A stretch of 64,000 bases of DNA. It comes from Pelagibius litoralis. GTDB lineage: Bacteria; Pseudomonadota; Alphaproteobacteria; Kiloniellales; Kiloniellaceae. Position numbers and translations under genes: made by a program. The stretch covers positions 1-64,000 of the forward strand of contig NZ_JAAQPH010000015.1 of assembly GCF_011683915.1 (NCBI RefSeq), read 5' to 3'. This document shows, piece after piece, positions 44,774 through 53,884 of this stretch; position 1 is the first letter of the stretch; every line of letters starts with the position of its first letter. The notes beneath the pieces were generated by a model that saw only the letters and a list, made by a program, of their open reading frames with translations, was not told the DNA's origin and ran no database searches.

Positions 44774-46873
44774 ATGGAGGCTGAGAGAGAAGTGACCAAG
44801 ATTGGCGTCGATGTCGGCGGGACGTTTACCGACCTGGTCCTCGAAACTACCAAGGATGGCGCGAGCCGGGTGCACGTCCACAAGGTTTCCAGCACGCCGG
44901 AGGACCAATCCAAGGGTGTGTTGCGTGGCATCAAGGAGATCTGCCAGGCGGCACAGGTCGAACCGGGCGACGTAAAGCTTGTTGTGCATGGAACCACGAT
45001 CGCTACCAATATCACGCTCGAGCACAACGGTGCCGAGGTTGGCATGCTGACAACGCGGGGTTTCCGCGACATCCTGCATATCGCCCGTCACAAGCGGCCG
45101 CACAATTTCTCGATGCAGTTCGATGTTCCCTGGCAGTCGAAGCCGCTGATCAAACGGCGTAACCGAATCCCGATATCGGAACGGATTCTGCCGCCCTCCG
45201 GCGCGGTGGATACACCACTCAATGAACAGGAGGTTCGCGAGGCGGCTGAGTTGTTCAAGAAACGCGGTCTGACCGCAGTGGTCGTCGCGTTTCTTTTCTC
45301 CTTTCTGAACAACCAGCATGAGCGCCGGGCAAAGGAGATCATCCAGGAAGTGCTTCCCGACGCTTATGTCTGCTGTTCCTCTGAAGTGGTCGATGTCATT
45401 CGCGAGTACGAGCGCTTTTCCACCACCGCCATGAACGCCTATGTCGGGCCGCGGACCTCCCGCTATCTGCGAAACCTGGAGCGTAGCCTGAAGGAAGCAG
45501 GCTTCAACGCCGCGCTGCGGATCATGCAGTCGAACGGTGGGATCGGCACGACCCAGACCTGCTCCGAAAAGGCGGTGACGATCCTGATGTCCGGTCCGGC
45601 CGGCGGAGTTATCGCGGGCCGCTGGGCCGGGGGGATGTCAGGGGTCGACAACCTCATCACCGTTGACATCGGGGGCACTTCTGCCGACATCAGCACGATC
45701 CCGGCCGGCGAAATCAAGATCATGAACCCGCGCGATACCTACGTTGGCGACTATCCGGTCCTGGCACCGATGATCGATCTGGCGACGATCGGCGCTGGGG
45801 GAGGGTCCATCGCCTACCTCGACGAAGGCGGCGCCTTTCGGGTGGGTCCGCGTTCGGCCGGGGCCGATCCCGGGCCGGTCTGCTATGCCAAGGGCGGTAA
45901 GGAGCCGACGGTTACCGATGCGCAGGTCGTTCTCGGCCGCCTCGATGCCGACAAGCTGCTGGGCGGCGACCTGAAAGTCGATCCTGACCTGGCGCGCCAG
46001 GCAATTGACGGGAAACTGGCCAGACCCATGGGCCTGTCGGTCGAAGAGGCAGCCCTCGGTATCATAAGGATCGTCAACAACAACATGGCCCTGGCGATCC
46101 GCGCCAACTCGGTCGCCCGTGGCTTCGATCCGCGCGACTTCGCTCTCATGCCGTTCGGTGGTGCGGGCCCGCTGCACGGTGTCGCCCTGGCGCGCATCGT
46201 CTCCGCCAACGAAGTCATCGTGCCGCCCGCGCCGGGTATCACGGCCGCTGTCGGGCTGCTGGTGACTGACATGCAGTACGAGTTCACCCGCTCGGTTCTC
46301 GCCATTCTCAACGAAGCCGATCAAAAGACGCTGGATAATATCAACGTCCATGCGGAGAAGCTCGAACAGCTTTGCCGCGAGCGGCTGGTGGCCGACGGCG
46401 TACCGCCGGAGGAGCATCGCTTCGTCAGGATCGCCGAGTGCCGTTATCAGGGGCAGGGCTTCGAACTGCGCGCGGAAATGCCGGGCGGTCCTGTGACCTT
46501 GGAGAACAAGGACATCGTGATGGAGAACTTCCATCGCCAGCACAAGCAGGACTACGGCTATGCCTTCGAAGGATCGCTGGTCGAGGTCGTGACGCTGCGC
46601 GTCATCGGCGTTGCGGATGTCGAGAGCCTCGAATGGCCGAGACTCGGAAAAGCCAACGGCACCGGGATCGACAGCGCCTACCTCTTCAGCCGGCCAACGA
46701 CCTTCGATGACGGCCAGACGCTGGAGACGCCACGATACGACCGCGGAAAGCTCTTGGCCGGCCATGAGATACCAGGGCCGGGGATCATCATCCAGCATAA
46801 CTCGACCACTCTGGTGCCACCAGGGTGTACGGCCCGGGTTCTGGAGTCCGGCAACATGCATGTATCCGTCTAA
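44774..46873 (+). CDS. hyuA: Hydantoinase/oxoprolinase subunit A (ATP-dependent), first pair
   Basis: A 699-residue HyuA-type subunit. The ASKHA ATP-binding fold opens IGVDVGGTFTDLVLE, and a later phosphate-binding region is VDIGGTSADISTI. GAGGGSIAYLDEG and GPRSAGADPGPVCY are family hallmarks. Members open lactams, hydantoins or 5-oxoproline with ATP, or carboxylate ketones (acetone or acetophenone carboxylases). The partner subunit B follows 21 bases later. The ATG at 44774 is preferred to the GTG at 44771 by spacing to AGGAG. Confidence 0.93.
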   Translation: MEAEREVTKIGVDVGGTFTDLVLETTKDGASRVHVHKVSSTPEDQSKGVLRGIKEICQAAQVEPGDVKLVVHGTTIATNITLEHNGAEVGMLTTRGFRDILHIARHKRPHNFSMQFDVPWQSKPLIKRRNRIPISERILPPSGAVDTPLNEQEVREAAELFKKRGLTAVVVAFLFSFLNNQHERRAKEIIQEVLPDAYVCCSSEVVDVIREYERFSTTAMNAYVGPRTSRYLRNLERSLKEAGFNAALRIMQSNGGIGTTQTCSEKAVTILMSGPAGGVIAGRWAGGMSGVDNLITVDIGGTSADISTIPAGEIKIMNPRDTYVGDYPVLAPMIDLATIGAGGGSIAYLDEGGAFRVGPRSAGADPGPVCYAKGGKEPTVTDAQVVLGRLDADKLLGGDLKVDPDLARQAIDGKLARPMGLSVEEAALGIIRIVNNNMALAIRANSVARGFDPRDFALMPFGGAGPLHGVALARIVSANEVIVPPAPGITAAVGLLVTDMQYEFTRSVLAILNEADQKTLDNINVHAEKLEQLCRERLVADGVPPEEHRFVRIAECRYQGQGFELRAEMPGGPVTLENKDIVMENFHRQHKQDYGYAFEGSLVEVVTLRVIGVADVESLEWPRLGKANGTGIDSAYLFSRPTTFDDGQTLETPRYDRGKLLAGHEIPGPGIIIQHNSTTLVPPGCTARVLESGNMHVSV

Positions 46874-46894
46874 TTTCCGGTTGGAGAGCGAAAC

Positions 46895-48664
46895 ATGATC
46901 AGTAAGGAAGTGGATCCCATCACCCTACAGGTGATCGCCGGTGCCTTCGATACCATCGCCCAGGAGATGGGGCATGTGCTCTATCGCATGTCGTTCTCCT
47001 CGATCATCCGGGAGTCGCAGGACCTCGGCGCGGGTTTGTTCGACGCCGACTTCAACACGCTTTGCGAGTCGGATTCGACGCCACTGCACATCGGCTCGAT
47101 TCCGGGTTACCTGCGCGGCATCCAGGATTCTCTGCAGGGCGGCACGTGGCACGAGGGTGATATCGTCATCCACAATCATCCTTATTACGGGGCAAGCCAT
47201 TCCCCGGATATTGCCGTGGTGATGCCGATCTTCTGGCAGGGCGAGCTGGTCGGCTTTTCCGCCAACACCGCCCATCATGTCGACATCGGCTCGGCGACCC
47301 CCGGCCTCATCATCGATATTCCCGACGTTTTTGCCGAGGGCATGCTGTTCGCCGGGATCAAGCTCTACGAGAAGGGCAAACGAAACGACGCGATCTGGCA
47401 GTTCATCGGCCACAACAGCCGCATGCCCAAGCAGTTGCAGGACGATATCGAGGCACAGATCGCCTCGGTCAAGCTCGGCGCTCGGCGCTTCATCGAACTG
47501 ATCGAAAATTACGGTAAGGAGACGGTTCTGACCGCTTCCGGCCAGTTGATGGATTATTCGGAACGCATCCTGCGCAGCAGGATCGCTGAGATCCCCGACG
47601 GAGAATACTACGCCGACGGTTTCATGGACGATGATGGGCGCAACCGAGATATTCGCCTGCCGGTCAAGGTCTGCGTCCGCATCAGCGGTGACTCGGTCGA
47701 GGTCGACCTGACGGGCTCCGCCGATCAGGTTCCGACCGGCTTTAACGTCCCCTTCGAGGGCTCGACCAAGGTCGCCTGTTTCTTCGCTTTCCGGGCGCTG
47801 CTTCTGGATACCGCAACCTCTGAGGAATACGTTCCACAGAACGAGGGGTCGTTCCGTCCGATCAAGGTGATCGCGCCGAAAGGATCGATCTTCAATCCCG
47901 AATTCCCGGCGGCGGCCGAAGCCCGCTTCACCCAGTGCAACCGCGTCATCGACCTCATCGTGAAGGCGCTCTCGCCGGTGCTGCCGGATCGGGTCACAGC
48001 CGGCAATTCCGCCAGCCTTTCCTTCGTTGCCTATTCGGGAATCCGGCCGAGCGGCGACTACTGGGTCTTCCTGGAGGTCAACGAGGGTGCCTATGGCGGG
48101 CGACCGCGCTCCGACGGGCCCGATGCCATCGACAATCTGATGTGCAACACCCGCAACAATCCGATCGAGGATCTCGGCATGCATCTGCCGATGATCTGCG
48201 ACCGCTACGAGCTGCGCGATGATGTCATGCCGGGCGCCGGCAGGTACCGCGGCGGTATCGGAGTGGTCAAGGCACAGCGGCTGCTGACCGACGGATCGAT
48301 CACCCATGAGAACGAGCGCCATCTTGATACGCCTTGGGGAGCCTTTGGCGGGATGCCGGGGGCGGTCGGCAAGGTCGAGCTTTACAACACCTTGGAAGAC
48401 AGAGGGATAGAGCAGCTGCCGGCCAAGTTCTCCGGCGTGTCGGTGAAAGCCGGTGATGTGATGGCCTTCTACGCGCCTTGCGGCGGCGGCTTCGGTGATC
48501 CGCTGGAGCGCTCGCCCGAGCAGGTGCGCGAGGACGTGCTGGATGGCTTTTGCACGCTGGAGTACGCCCACCAGGCTTATGGCGTGGTGATCACCGGCGA
48601 TGAGGAGGTCGATCTTGCGGCGACCGATGAACTGCGAACGCAAATGCGGCACAAGGTTGCTTGA
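46895..48664 (+). CDS. hyuB: Hydantoinase subunit B, first pair
   Basis: A 589-residue HyuB-type subunit, beginning with DPITLQVIAGAFDTIAQEMG. It carries the family segments FSSIIRESQDLGAGLFDAD and HIGSIPGYLRG, then GDIVIHNHPYYGASHSPDI, which includes probable metal ligands. The C-terminal region FYAPCGGGFGDPLERSPEQV is typical. It completes the ATP-dependent ring-opening or carboxylating enzyme with the A subunit upstream. Confidence 0.93.
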   Translation: MISKEVDPITLQVIAGAFDTIAQEMGHVLYRMSFSSIIRESQDLGAGLFDADFNTLCESDSTPLHIGSIPGYLRGIQDSLQGGTWHEGDIVIHNHPYYGASHSPDIAVVMPIFWQGELVGFSANTAHHVDIGSATPGLIIDIPDVFAEGMLFAGIKLYEKGKRNDAIWQFIGHNSRMPKQLQDDIEAQIASVKLGARRFIELIENYGKETVLTASGQLMDYSERILRSRIAEIPDGEYYADGFMDDDGRNRDIRLPVKVCVRISGDSVEVDLTGSADQVPTGFNVPFEGSTKVACFFAFRALLLDTATSEEYVPQNEGSFRPIKVIAPKGSIFNPEFPAAAEARFTQCNRVIDLIVKALSPVLPDRVTAGNSASLSFVAYSGIRPSGDYWVFLEVNEGAYGGRPRSDGPDAIDNLMCNTRNNPIEDLGMHLPMICDRYELRDDVMPGAGRYRGGIGVVKAQRLLTDGSITHENERHLDTPWGAFGGMPGAVGKVELYNTLEDRGIEQLPAKFSGVSVKAGDVMAFYAPCGGGFGDPLERSPEQVREDVLDGFCTLEYAHQAYGVVITGDEEVDLAATDELRTQMRHKVA

Positions 48665-48709
48665 AGACCGTATGGCCGATCGAATGAGTCTTAAGAACAG
48701 GAAAAGCTG

Positions 48710-49441
48710 ATGGCACTGGATATCAACTGCGACATGGGCGAGAGCTTCGGGCTCTACAAGATGGGCGATGACGAGGGCATCATGCCCTTCATAACCGTGG
48801 CCAACGTCGCCTGCGGGTTTCACGCCTCCGACCCCACGGTGATGCGCCAGACCGTGCGCCTTGCGAAAGCCAACAGCGTGCGGGTGGGGGCGCATCCCTC
48901 CCTGCCCGATCTGCAGGGTTTCGGGCGCCGCGAGATGAAAATGCGCCCCGAAGAGCTGACCGCCTGCATCCTTTATCAGGTCGGTGCGCTGAAGGCCTTT
49001 CTCGATGCCGAGGGCATGGCGCTGAACCACATCAAGCCGCATGGTTCCCTCTACGGCATGGCGGCCCGCGACAAGGCGGTGGCGGAAGCCATCTGCGATG
49101 CGGTTTCCGTTTATGGCGTTCCTGTTTACGGCCTGGCCGGTACCCAGCAGGAAGAGGTCTGCCGGGCGCGCGATATGACCTTCCTGGCCGAATACTTCGC
49201 GGACCTTGGCTACGGCAAGGACGGCGGCCTGATCATCACCCGCGAACACGAGGCCGTTGACCCCGCAGACTCCGCGGCCCGCTGCCTGCGTGCGGTAAAG
49301 GAAGGCCGTGTGGCAAGTGTCGAAGGCAACGACATTCCGGTGCGCGCGGAGACGGTCTGCGTCCATTCCGACACACCTAATGCGGTCGAGGTCGCGCAGG
49401 CGGTGCGCGGCGTGCTCGATCCGTTCATCAAGGCCGCATGA
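48710..49441 (+). CDS. pxpA: LamB/YcsF family protein, 5-oxoprolinase subunit A type (PxpA)
   Basis: 243 residues, matching PxpA/YbgL/YcsF proteins. The start DINCDMGESFGLYKMGDDE, then NVACGFHASDP, VGAHPSLPDLQGFGRR and HIKPHGSLYGMAA are the family's metal-binding and catalytic segments. With PxpB and PxpC it hydrolyses 5-oxoproline using ATP in E. coli and Bacillus. Here it is separated from pxpB and pxpC by a biotin carrier protein and a biotin carboxylase, which suggests a carboxylation-linked version of the enzyme. Confidence 0.93.
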   Translation: MALDINCDMGESFGLYKMGDDEGIMPFITVANVACGFHASDPTVMRQTVRLAKANSVRVGAHPSLPDLQGFGRREMKMRPEELTACILYQVGALKAFLDAEGMALNHIKPHGSLYGMAARDKAVAEAICDAVSVYGVPVYGLAGTQQEEVCRARDMTFLAEYFADLGYGKDGGLIITREHEAVDPADSAARCLRAVKEGRVASVEGNDIPVRAETVCVHSDTPNAVEVAQAVRGVLDPFIKAA

Positions 49442-49481
49442 TGGCGCAGCAACTCCGATCAGCCGATACAGGGACATGACG

Positions 49482-49718
49482 ATGAAGCAAATACTCTCCC
49501 CACTGCCCGGTACGTTCTATCGCAAGCCCTCACCGGAGGCGCCGGCCTACAAGTCGGAGGGCGACAGCGTCGCCGTGGGCGATGTCGTCGGCCTGATCGA
49601 GGTGATGAAGTCGTTTCACGAGGTGAAGTCGGAGGCGGAAGGAAAGATCAAGGCTTTCGCGATCGAGAACGAAGATCCGGTGACAGCGGGGCAGGTCCTG
49701 GCCGAGCTCGAGGACTGA
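49482..49718 (+). CDS. Short biotin carboxyl carrier protein (BCCP)
   Basis: 78 residues from the ATG at 49482, essentially a lone biotinyl domain. The biotin-accepting lysine is Lys43 in LIEVMKSFHEVKS (the usual motif is AMKM). Half of the typical N-terminal AccB linker is missing. It carries carboxybiotin between the biotin carboxylase encoded next and a carboxyltransferase, presumably PxpB/PxpC. The longer frame upstream lies over pxpA and is not real. Confidence 0.9.
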   Translation: MKQILSPLPGTFYRKPSPEAPAYKSEGDSVAVGDVVGLIEVMKSFHEVKSEAEGKIKAFAIENEDPVTAGQVLAELED

Positions 49719-49743
49719 GCGTGACAGGGCCGAGTGGACCGAA

Positions 49744-51120
49744 ATGAATATAAAGACGCTTCTTATCGCCAACCGCGGGGAGATCGCCGTTCGGATCATC
49801 CGGGCGGCGCGGGAGCTGGGTATCCGTAGCGTCCAGGTCTACAGCGATGCCGATGCCGACTCCCTGGCGGTGAAAATGGCCGATGAAGCGGTGAATATCG
49901 GCCCGCCCCAGGCCGCCAAGTCGTATCTCAATGCGGCAGCCCTTCTGGAGGCGGCGGCCAAGACTGGCGCCGACGCGGTTCATCCCGGTTATGGCTTCTT
50001 CTCCGAGAATGCGGACTTCGCCGATGCGGTTGCGGCCGCGGGCCTGGTCTTCATCGGCCCCTCTGGCGACACCATCCGCCTGATGGGCGACAAGGTTGCC
50101 GCGCGCACGACGGCAGCCGCTGCCGGTGTACCCACGGTGCCGGGCAGCGACGGGCGCATCGACGACCTGGACGAAGCGCGGCGGCTGGTCGAAGAGATCG
50201 GCTTTCCGGTCATGATCAAGGCCGCCGCCGGCGGCGGTGGCCGGGGCATCCGCATTGTCGACGATCTGGCGGCCTTCGATCAAATGGCGCCGCAGGCCCG
50301 GGCGGAAGCGCAGGCCGCTTTCGGTGACGGCGGTATCTACGTCGAAAAGGTCATCCGGGACGCGCGCCATATCGAGGTTCAGGTGCTGGGTGACGGCGCG
50401 AACGTCATCCATTGCTACGAGCGCGAGTGCTCGCTGCAGCGCCGCCGCCAGAAGGTCTGGGAGGAAGCGCCGGCTGCCGCCCTGCCGCAGGCTGCCCGCG
50501 AAGCGCTCTGCGCCGCGGCGGTGCAGCTCGCTTCCGCCGTCGACTACCGCGGGGCCGGCACGGTTGAGTTCCTCTACGACGATGCCAGCGGCGGCTTCTA
50601 CTTTATCGAGATGAATACCCGTATTCAGGTCGAGCACCCGGTGACGGAGTTTGTCACCGCTATCGACCTGGTGAGGGAGATGATCCGGGTTGCGGCGGGA
50701 GAACCCCTTTCCCTGCGCCAGGAGGCGGTCCGCCTGCGCGGCCATGCGATCGAAGTCAGGATCAACGCCGAGGATCCGTCGAAGGGTTTCATGCCCTTTC
50801 CCGGCACGGTCGGGACCTTGGCGGTGCCCGGCGGGCCGGGCGTGCGCTTCGACAGCATGCTCTACAGCGGCTATGCCATTCCGCCCTTCTACGACTCCCT
50901 GCTCGGCAAGCTGATTGTCCATGACGACACGCGCGAAGCCGCCATCGAGCGCTTGCGCCGCGCCCTCAGGGAACTCGATCTCGGTGCCCTGAAAACGACG
51001 AAACCTCTATTCGTCGCACTGGCTGAAGACGAAGACGTGCGGCGCGGCGCCTTTCACACGCGCTGGCTGGAGCACTGGCTGGAAGAAAACGCAGATCGCC
51101 TTGCAGGAACGGGAGAGTGA
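49744..51120 (+). CDS. Biotin carboxylase (AccC family)
   Basis: A 458-residue ATP-grasp enzyme that loads CO2 from bicarbonate onto biotin. The N-terminal LLIANRGEIAVRIIRAARE, HPGYGFFSENADFA, the glycine-rich AAAGGGGRGIRIV and the ECSLQRRRQKVWEEAPA loop are canonical, as is NTRIQVEHPVTEF. It is a second, catabolic-type copy in an operon rather than beside accB/accD of fatty acid synthesis. It follows the BCCP by 25 bases. Confidence 0.93.
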   Translation: MNIKTLLIANRGEIAVRIIRAARELGIRSVQVYSDADADSLAVKMADEAVNIGPPQAAKSYLNAAALLEAAAKTGADAVHPGYGFFSENADFADAVAAAGLVFIGPSGDTIRLMGDKVAARTTAAAAGVPTVPGSDGRIDDLDEARRLVEEIGFPVMIKAAAGGGGRGIRIVDDLAAFDQMAPQARAEAQAAFGDGGIYVEKVIRDARHIEVQVLGDGANVIHCYERECSLQRRRQKVWEEAPAAALPQAAREALCAAAVQLASAVDYRGAGTVEFLYDDASGGFYFIEMNTRIQVEHPVTEFVTAIDLVREMIRVAAGEPLSLRQEAVRLRGHAIEVRINAEDPSKGFMPFPGTVGTLAVPGGPGVRFDSMLYSGYAIPPFYDSLLGKLIVHDDTREAAIERLRRALRELDLGALKTTKPLFVALAEDEDVRRGAFHTRWLEHWLEENADRLAGTGE

Positions 51121-51127
51121 TGGAACG

Positions 51128-52003
51128 ATGAAAACCAGATACACCTTCGGAGGAGACGAGCACATCTTCGTCGAGATGGACGAAGAGATGTCGCTCGATG
51201 CGTTCTTCAAAAGCCTTTCCATGACCAATGCGGTACGCGCCGCGCAGATCGACGGCGTAACCGAGGTCTGCCCGGCCAATGCCAGCTTTCAGGTCAAGTT
51301 CGATCCCGACCGGATCAAGCCGGACGATATGTTGACCGAGCTGAAGGCCCTGGAAAAAGTTGCCGAGAAAGCCGAGAAGCGCCTGAACACCCGCATCATT
51401 GAGATCCCGGTGTTCTATCAGGATCCCTGGACCCATGAGACGCTGATGCGCTTTCGCGAGCGCCATCAGGACCCGGAGGGAACGGATCTGGATTATGCGG
51501 CGCGGATCAACGGCTATGACAGCGCCGCCGATTTCATCACCGCTCACCACTCCTCACCCTGGTTCGTGTCGATGGTCGGTTTCGTGGCGGGTCTGCCGTT
51601 CCTCTATCAGCTTGTGGAGCGGGCGCGTCAGCTCGAGGTACCGAAGTATCTGCGCCCGCGTACCGACACACCCAAGCAGACCGTGGGTTACGGCGGCTGT
51701 TTCTCCTGCATCTACTCGGTGCGGGGGGCCGGCGGGTACCAGATGTTCGGCATCACGCCGATGACCATATATGACCCGGCCCAGGCGACTTCATACCTGC
51801 GCGACTTCATGGTGTTCTTCAGTCCCGGCGACATCGTGAAATGGAAACCGATCGACCGGGCGGAGTACGACGCGACCCTGGCCGATGTCGAGGCCAACCG
51901 CTACGAGCCCCTCATCAAGGAAGTCGCCTTCGATCTCAACGCCTTCAACGCGGATATCGACGGCTACAACGCAAAACTGATGGAGGCCCTCCATGGCGTT
52001 TAA
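51128..52003 (+). CDS. pxpB: 5-oxoprolinase subunit B-like / KipI family (PxpB)
   Basis: 291 residues from the ATG at 51128. It is a carboxyltransferase-domain subunit (KipI/YbgJ type), homologous to half of the carboxyltransferase of urea carboxylase. TPKQTVGYGGCFSCIYSVRG and MTIYDPAQATSYLRDF mark the family. It overlaps pxpC by 11 bases. With PxpC, BCCP and biotin carboxylase it gives all the parts of urea carboxylase on separate chains. Confidence 0.9.
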   Translation: MKTRYTFGGDEHIFVEMDEEMSLDAFFKSLSMTNAVRAAQIDGVTEVCPANASFQVKFDPDRIKPDDMLTELKALEKVAEKAEKRLNTRIIEIPVFYQDPWTHETLMRFRERHQDPEGTDLDYAARINGYDSAADFITAHHSSPWFVSMVGFVAGLPFLYQLVERARQLEVPKYLRPRTDTPKQTVGYGGCFSCIYSVRGAGGYQMFGITPMTIYDPAQATSYLRDFMVFFSPGDIVKWKPIDRAEYDATLADVEANRYEPLIKEVAFDLNAFNADIDGYNAKLMEALHGV

Positions 52004-52964
52004 AGTCATCAATCCGGGCCTTTTGAGCACCGTCCAGGATCTCGGCCGCCCTGGGTATTTCCATCTGGGCATTCCGATCTCCGGGGCGATGGATCGCTTT
52101 GCGCTTCGTGCGGCCAACCTTCTGGTCGGCAACGATGAGGGCGCAGCGGCACTGGAATGCGTTTTCCTGGGTCCGCAGCTTGAATTCGAGATCGATGCGA
52201 CGGTTGCCGTTACCGGGGCCGATATGCCGGTTCGTGTGGACGGCGAGGAGAAGCCGGGTTGGACGGCGTTCAAGGTGCGTGCCGGTCAGTTGCTGACCTT
52301 CGATTATTTGAAGACCGGCGCGCGCATCTATATCGCCATCTCCGGCGGAATCGCCACGCCGCTCGCGCTGGGCAGCCGCTCCACCTATCCGATCGGTGCG
52401 CTTGGCGGTGTTGAAGGCCGCCCCCTGGCGATCGGTGACATCGTGCCCCTGGGTGAGGGCGGCGGCGCAGCGGAGGGGCGCAGCATTCCCGAAGGCTTGC
52501 GCCGCATGCCGGGCGCGCCTGCGGCACTCAGGGTGCTGCCGGGGCTGTACTGGCGTTTGATCACCGAGCAGTCCGGGCGCGACTTCTTCGACGACGAATG
52601 GAAAGTGGCGCCGGAGGCGGACCGTATGGGCTATCGCTTCCGGGGTGGCCGGCCGATCCAGTTCGAGGAGCGCGAGCAGCCCTTCGGCGCCGGTTCGGAC
52701 CCCTCCAATATCGTCGACGGTTGCTATCCCTACGGCTCCATACAGGTGCCGGGGGGAACGGAACCGATTGTCCTGCACCGCGATGCGGTTTCGGGCGGCG
52801 GTTACTTCACGCTGGGTGCGGTGATCTCGGCGGACATGGATTTCATCGGCCAGCTGCAGCCGCACACGGCGACGCGCTTTGTCCGGGTCGATATGGCGGC
52901 GGCCCTGGAAGCACGAAAGGAGCGGCGGTTGCTGCTCGAGAAGGTTCGGGCGGCGCTGAGCTAG
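51993..52964 (+). CDS. pxpC: 5-oxoprolinase subunit C-like / KipA family carboxyltransferase (PxpC)
   Basis: A 323-residue partner of PxpB. FKVINPGLLSTVQDLGRPGY and GISGAMDRFALRAANLLVGN-like segments (here ISGAMDRFALRAANLLVGN) open the family domain. FEIDATVAVTGADMPV and the C-terminal GGGYFTLGAVISADMD complete it. KipA domains bind the substrate urea or amide in biotin-dependent amidolyases and 5-oxoproline in PxpC. Its start lies inside pxpB. Confidence 0.92.
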   Translation: MAFKVINPGLLSTVQDLGRPGYFHLGIPISGAMDRFALRAANLLVGNDEGAAALECVFLGPQLEFEIDATVAVTGADMPVRVDGEEKPGWTAFKVRAGQLLTFDYLKTGARIYIAISGGIATPLALGSRSTYPIGALGGVEGRPLAIGDIVPLGEGGGAAEGRSIPEGLRRMPGAPAALRVLPGLYWRLITEQSGRDFFDDEWKVAPEADRMGYRFRGGRPIQFEEREQPFGAGSDPSNIVDGCYPYGSIQVPGGTEPIVLHRDAVSGGGYFTLGAVISADMDFIGQLQPHTATRFVRVDMAAALEARKERRLLLEKVRAALS

Positions 52965-52991
52965 CCCGGAAAGAATGAGGAGCGAATAGAA

Positions 52992-53582
52992 ATGCACTCT
53001 GTTCTGGTTTCGGCCCTCTGGCCGCAAAGGAACGACTCTCTGGTCTTCAAGTTGACTGCGGTCATCGCCGGGTCCCTGTTGCTCGCCCTGTCGAGCAAGC
53101 TGCAGGTGCCGTTCTGGCCGGTACCGATGACCATGCAGACGCTGGTGGTGCTGACCATCGGGATGGCTTTGGGCCCACGCCTCGCTCTCGCCACGCTGGG
53201 TCTCTACCTCCTCCAGGGCGCTGTTGGCCTGCCGGTCTTTGCGGGAACGCCGGAGAAGGGGCTGGGTCTCGCCTATATGACCGGCCCGACCGGCGGTTAT
53301 CTTGCCGGTTTCGTTATTGCGGCGGTGCTGGTGGGCAAGCTCGCCGAGCGCCGATGGGACAGGCATCCGCTTACCACGGCGGCGGCGATGCTGGCGGGCA
53401 TGGCGGTGATCTATGCCCTCGGTGCCGCCTGGCTCGCGGGTTTCATCGGGATCGAGAAGGCCGTGCAGTTTGGCGTGCTGCCTTTCCTTCTGGCGGACGC
53501 CGTGAAGATCATGCTGGCGACGGCGCTCATACCCCTGGCATGGCGGGCCGTGCGCCGTTTCTCGGGAGGTGGCCATGCTTGA
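52992..53582 (+). CDS. bioY: Biotin transporter BioY
   Basis: A 196-residue membrane protein with about six segments, the substrate-binding S component of biotin ECF transporters. LQVPFWPVPMTMQTLVVLTI and GLPVFAGTPEKGLGLAYMTG, with GPTGGYLAGF, are the BioY motifs. No ATPase or T-component genes are adjacent, so it acts alone or with remote partners. Its place directly after the biotin-dependent subunits indicates that the operon secures its own cofactor. Confidence 0.92.
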   Translation: MHSVLVSALWPQRNDSLVFKLTAVIAGSLLLALSSKLQVPFWPVPMTMQTLVVLTIGMALGPRLALATLGLYLLQGAVGLPVFAGTPEKGLGLAYMTGPTGGYLAGFVIAAVLVGKLAERRWDRHPLTTAAAMLAGMAVIYALGAAWLAGFIGIEKAVQFGVLPFLLADAVKIMLATALIPLAWRAVRRFSGGGHA

Positions 53583-53868
53583 GGAGCGCCCCCGGGCCAG
53601 GCCCACGGTTCAGGTCGACGACGACAGCGTCAAGGTTACGGAGTGGCGCTTCCCGCCCGGTGCGGCCACCGGCTATCACCGGCACGAGATGGACTACGTC
53701 GTGGTGCCGATGACCACCGGCAACCTGCTGTTGAAGGGCCCTGAGGGCGAGTCGACGGCCAAGCTCACCGCCGGCCAATCCTACGCCCGCTCTGCCGGCG
53801 TCGAACATGACGTCATCAACGCCAACGAATACGACTTCGTTTTCGTCGAAGTCGAGATCAAGAAATAA
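53575..53868 (+). CDS. Small cupin domain protein
   Basis: 97 residues from the ATG at 53575 (GGAGG six bases upstream), overlapping the bioY stop by 8 bases. A single cupin barrel: motif 1 in [17 protein letters not shown] gives two histidines and a glutamate, and motif 2 supplies a histidine in [10 protein letters not shown]. It probably holds a metal ion. Comparable small cupins accompany many amidohydrolase clusters, where they act as isomerases or regulators. No specific activity is recognisable. Confidence 0.85.
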   Translation: MLEERPRARPTVQVDDDSVKVTEWRFPPGAATGYHRHEMDYVVVPMTTGNLLLKGPEGESTAKLTAGQSYARSAGVEHDVINANEYDFVFVEVEIKK

Positions 53869-53884
53869 CAAGGAGATCAGACAG

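Noticed and set aside
46925-49477. 850-codon open frame on the minus strand opposite hyuB and pxpA
   Set aside because: The plus-strand genes have strong family matches and ribosome sites; the antisense frame has none.
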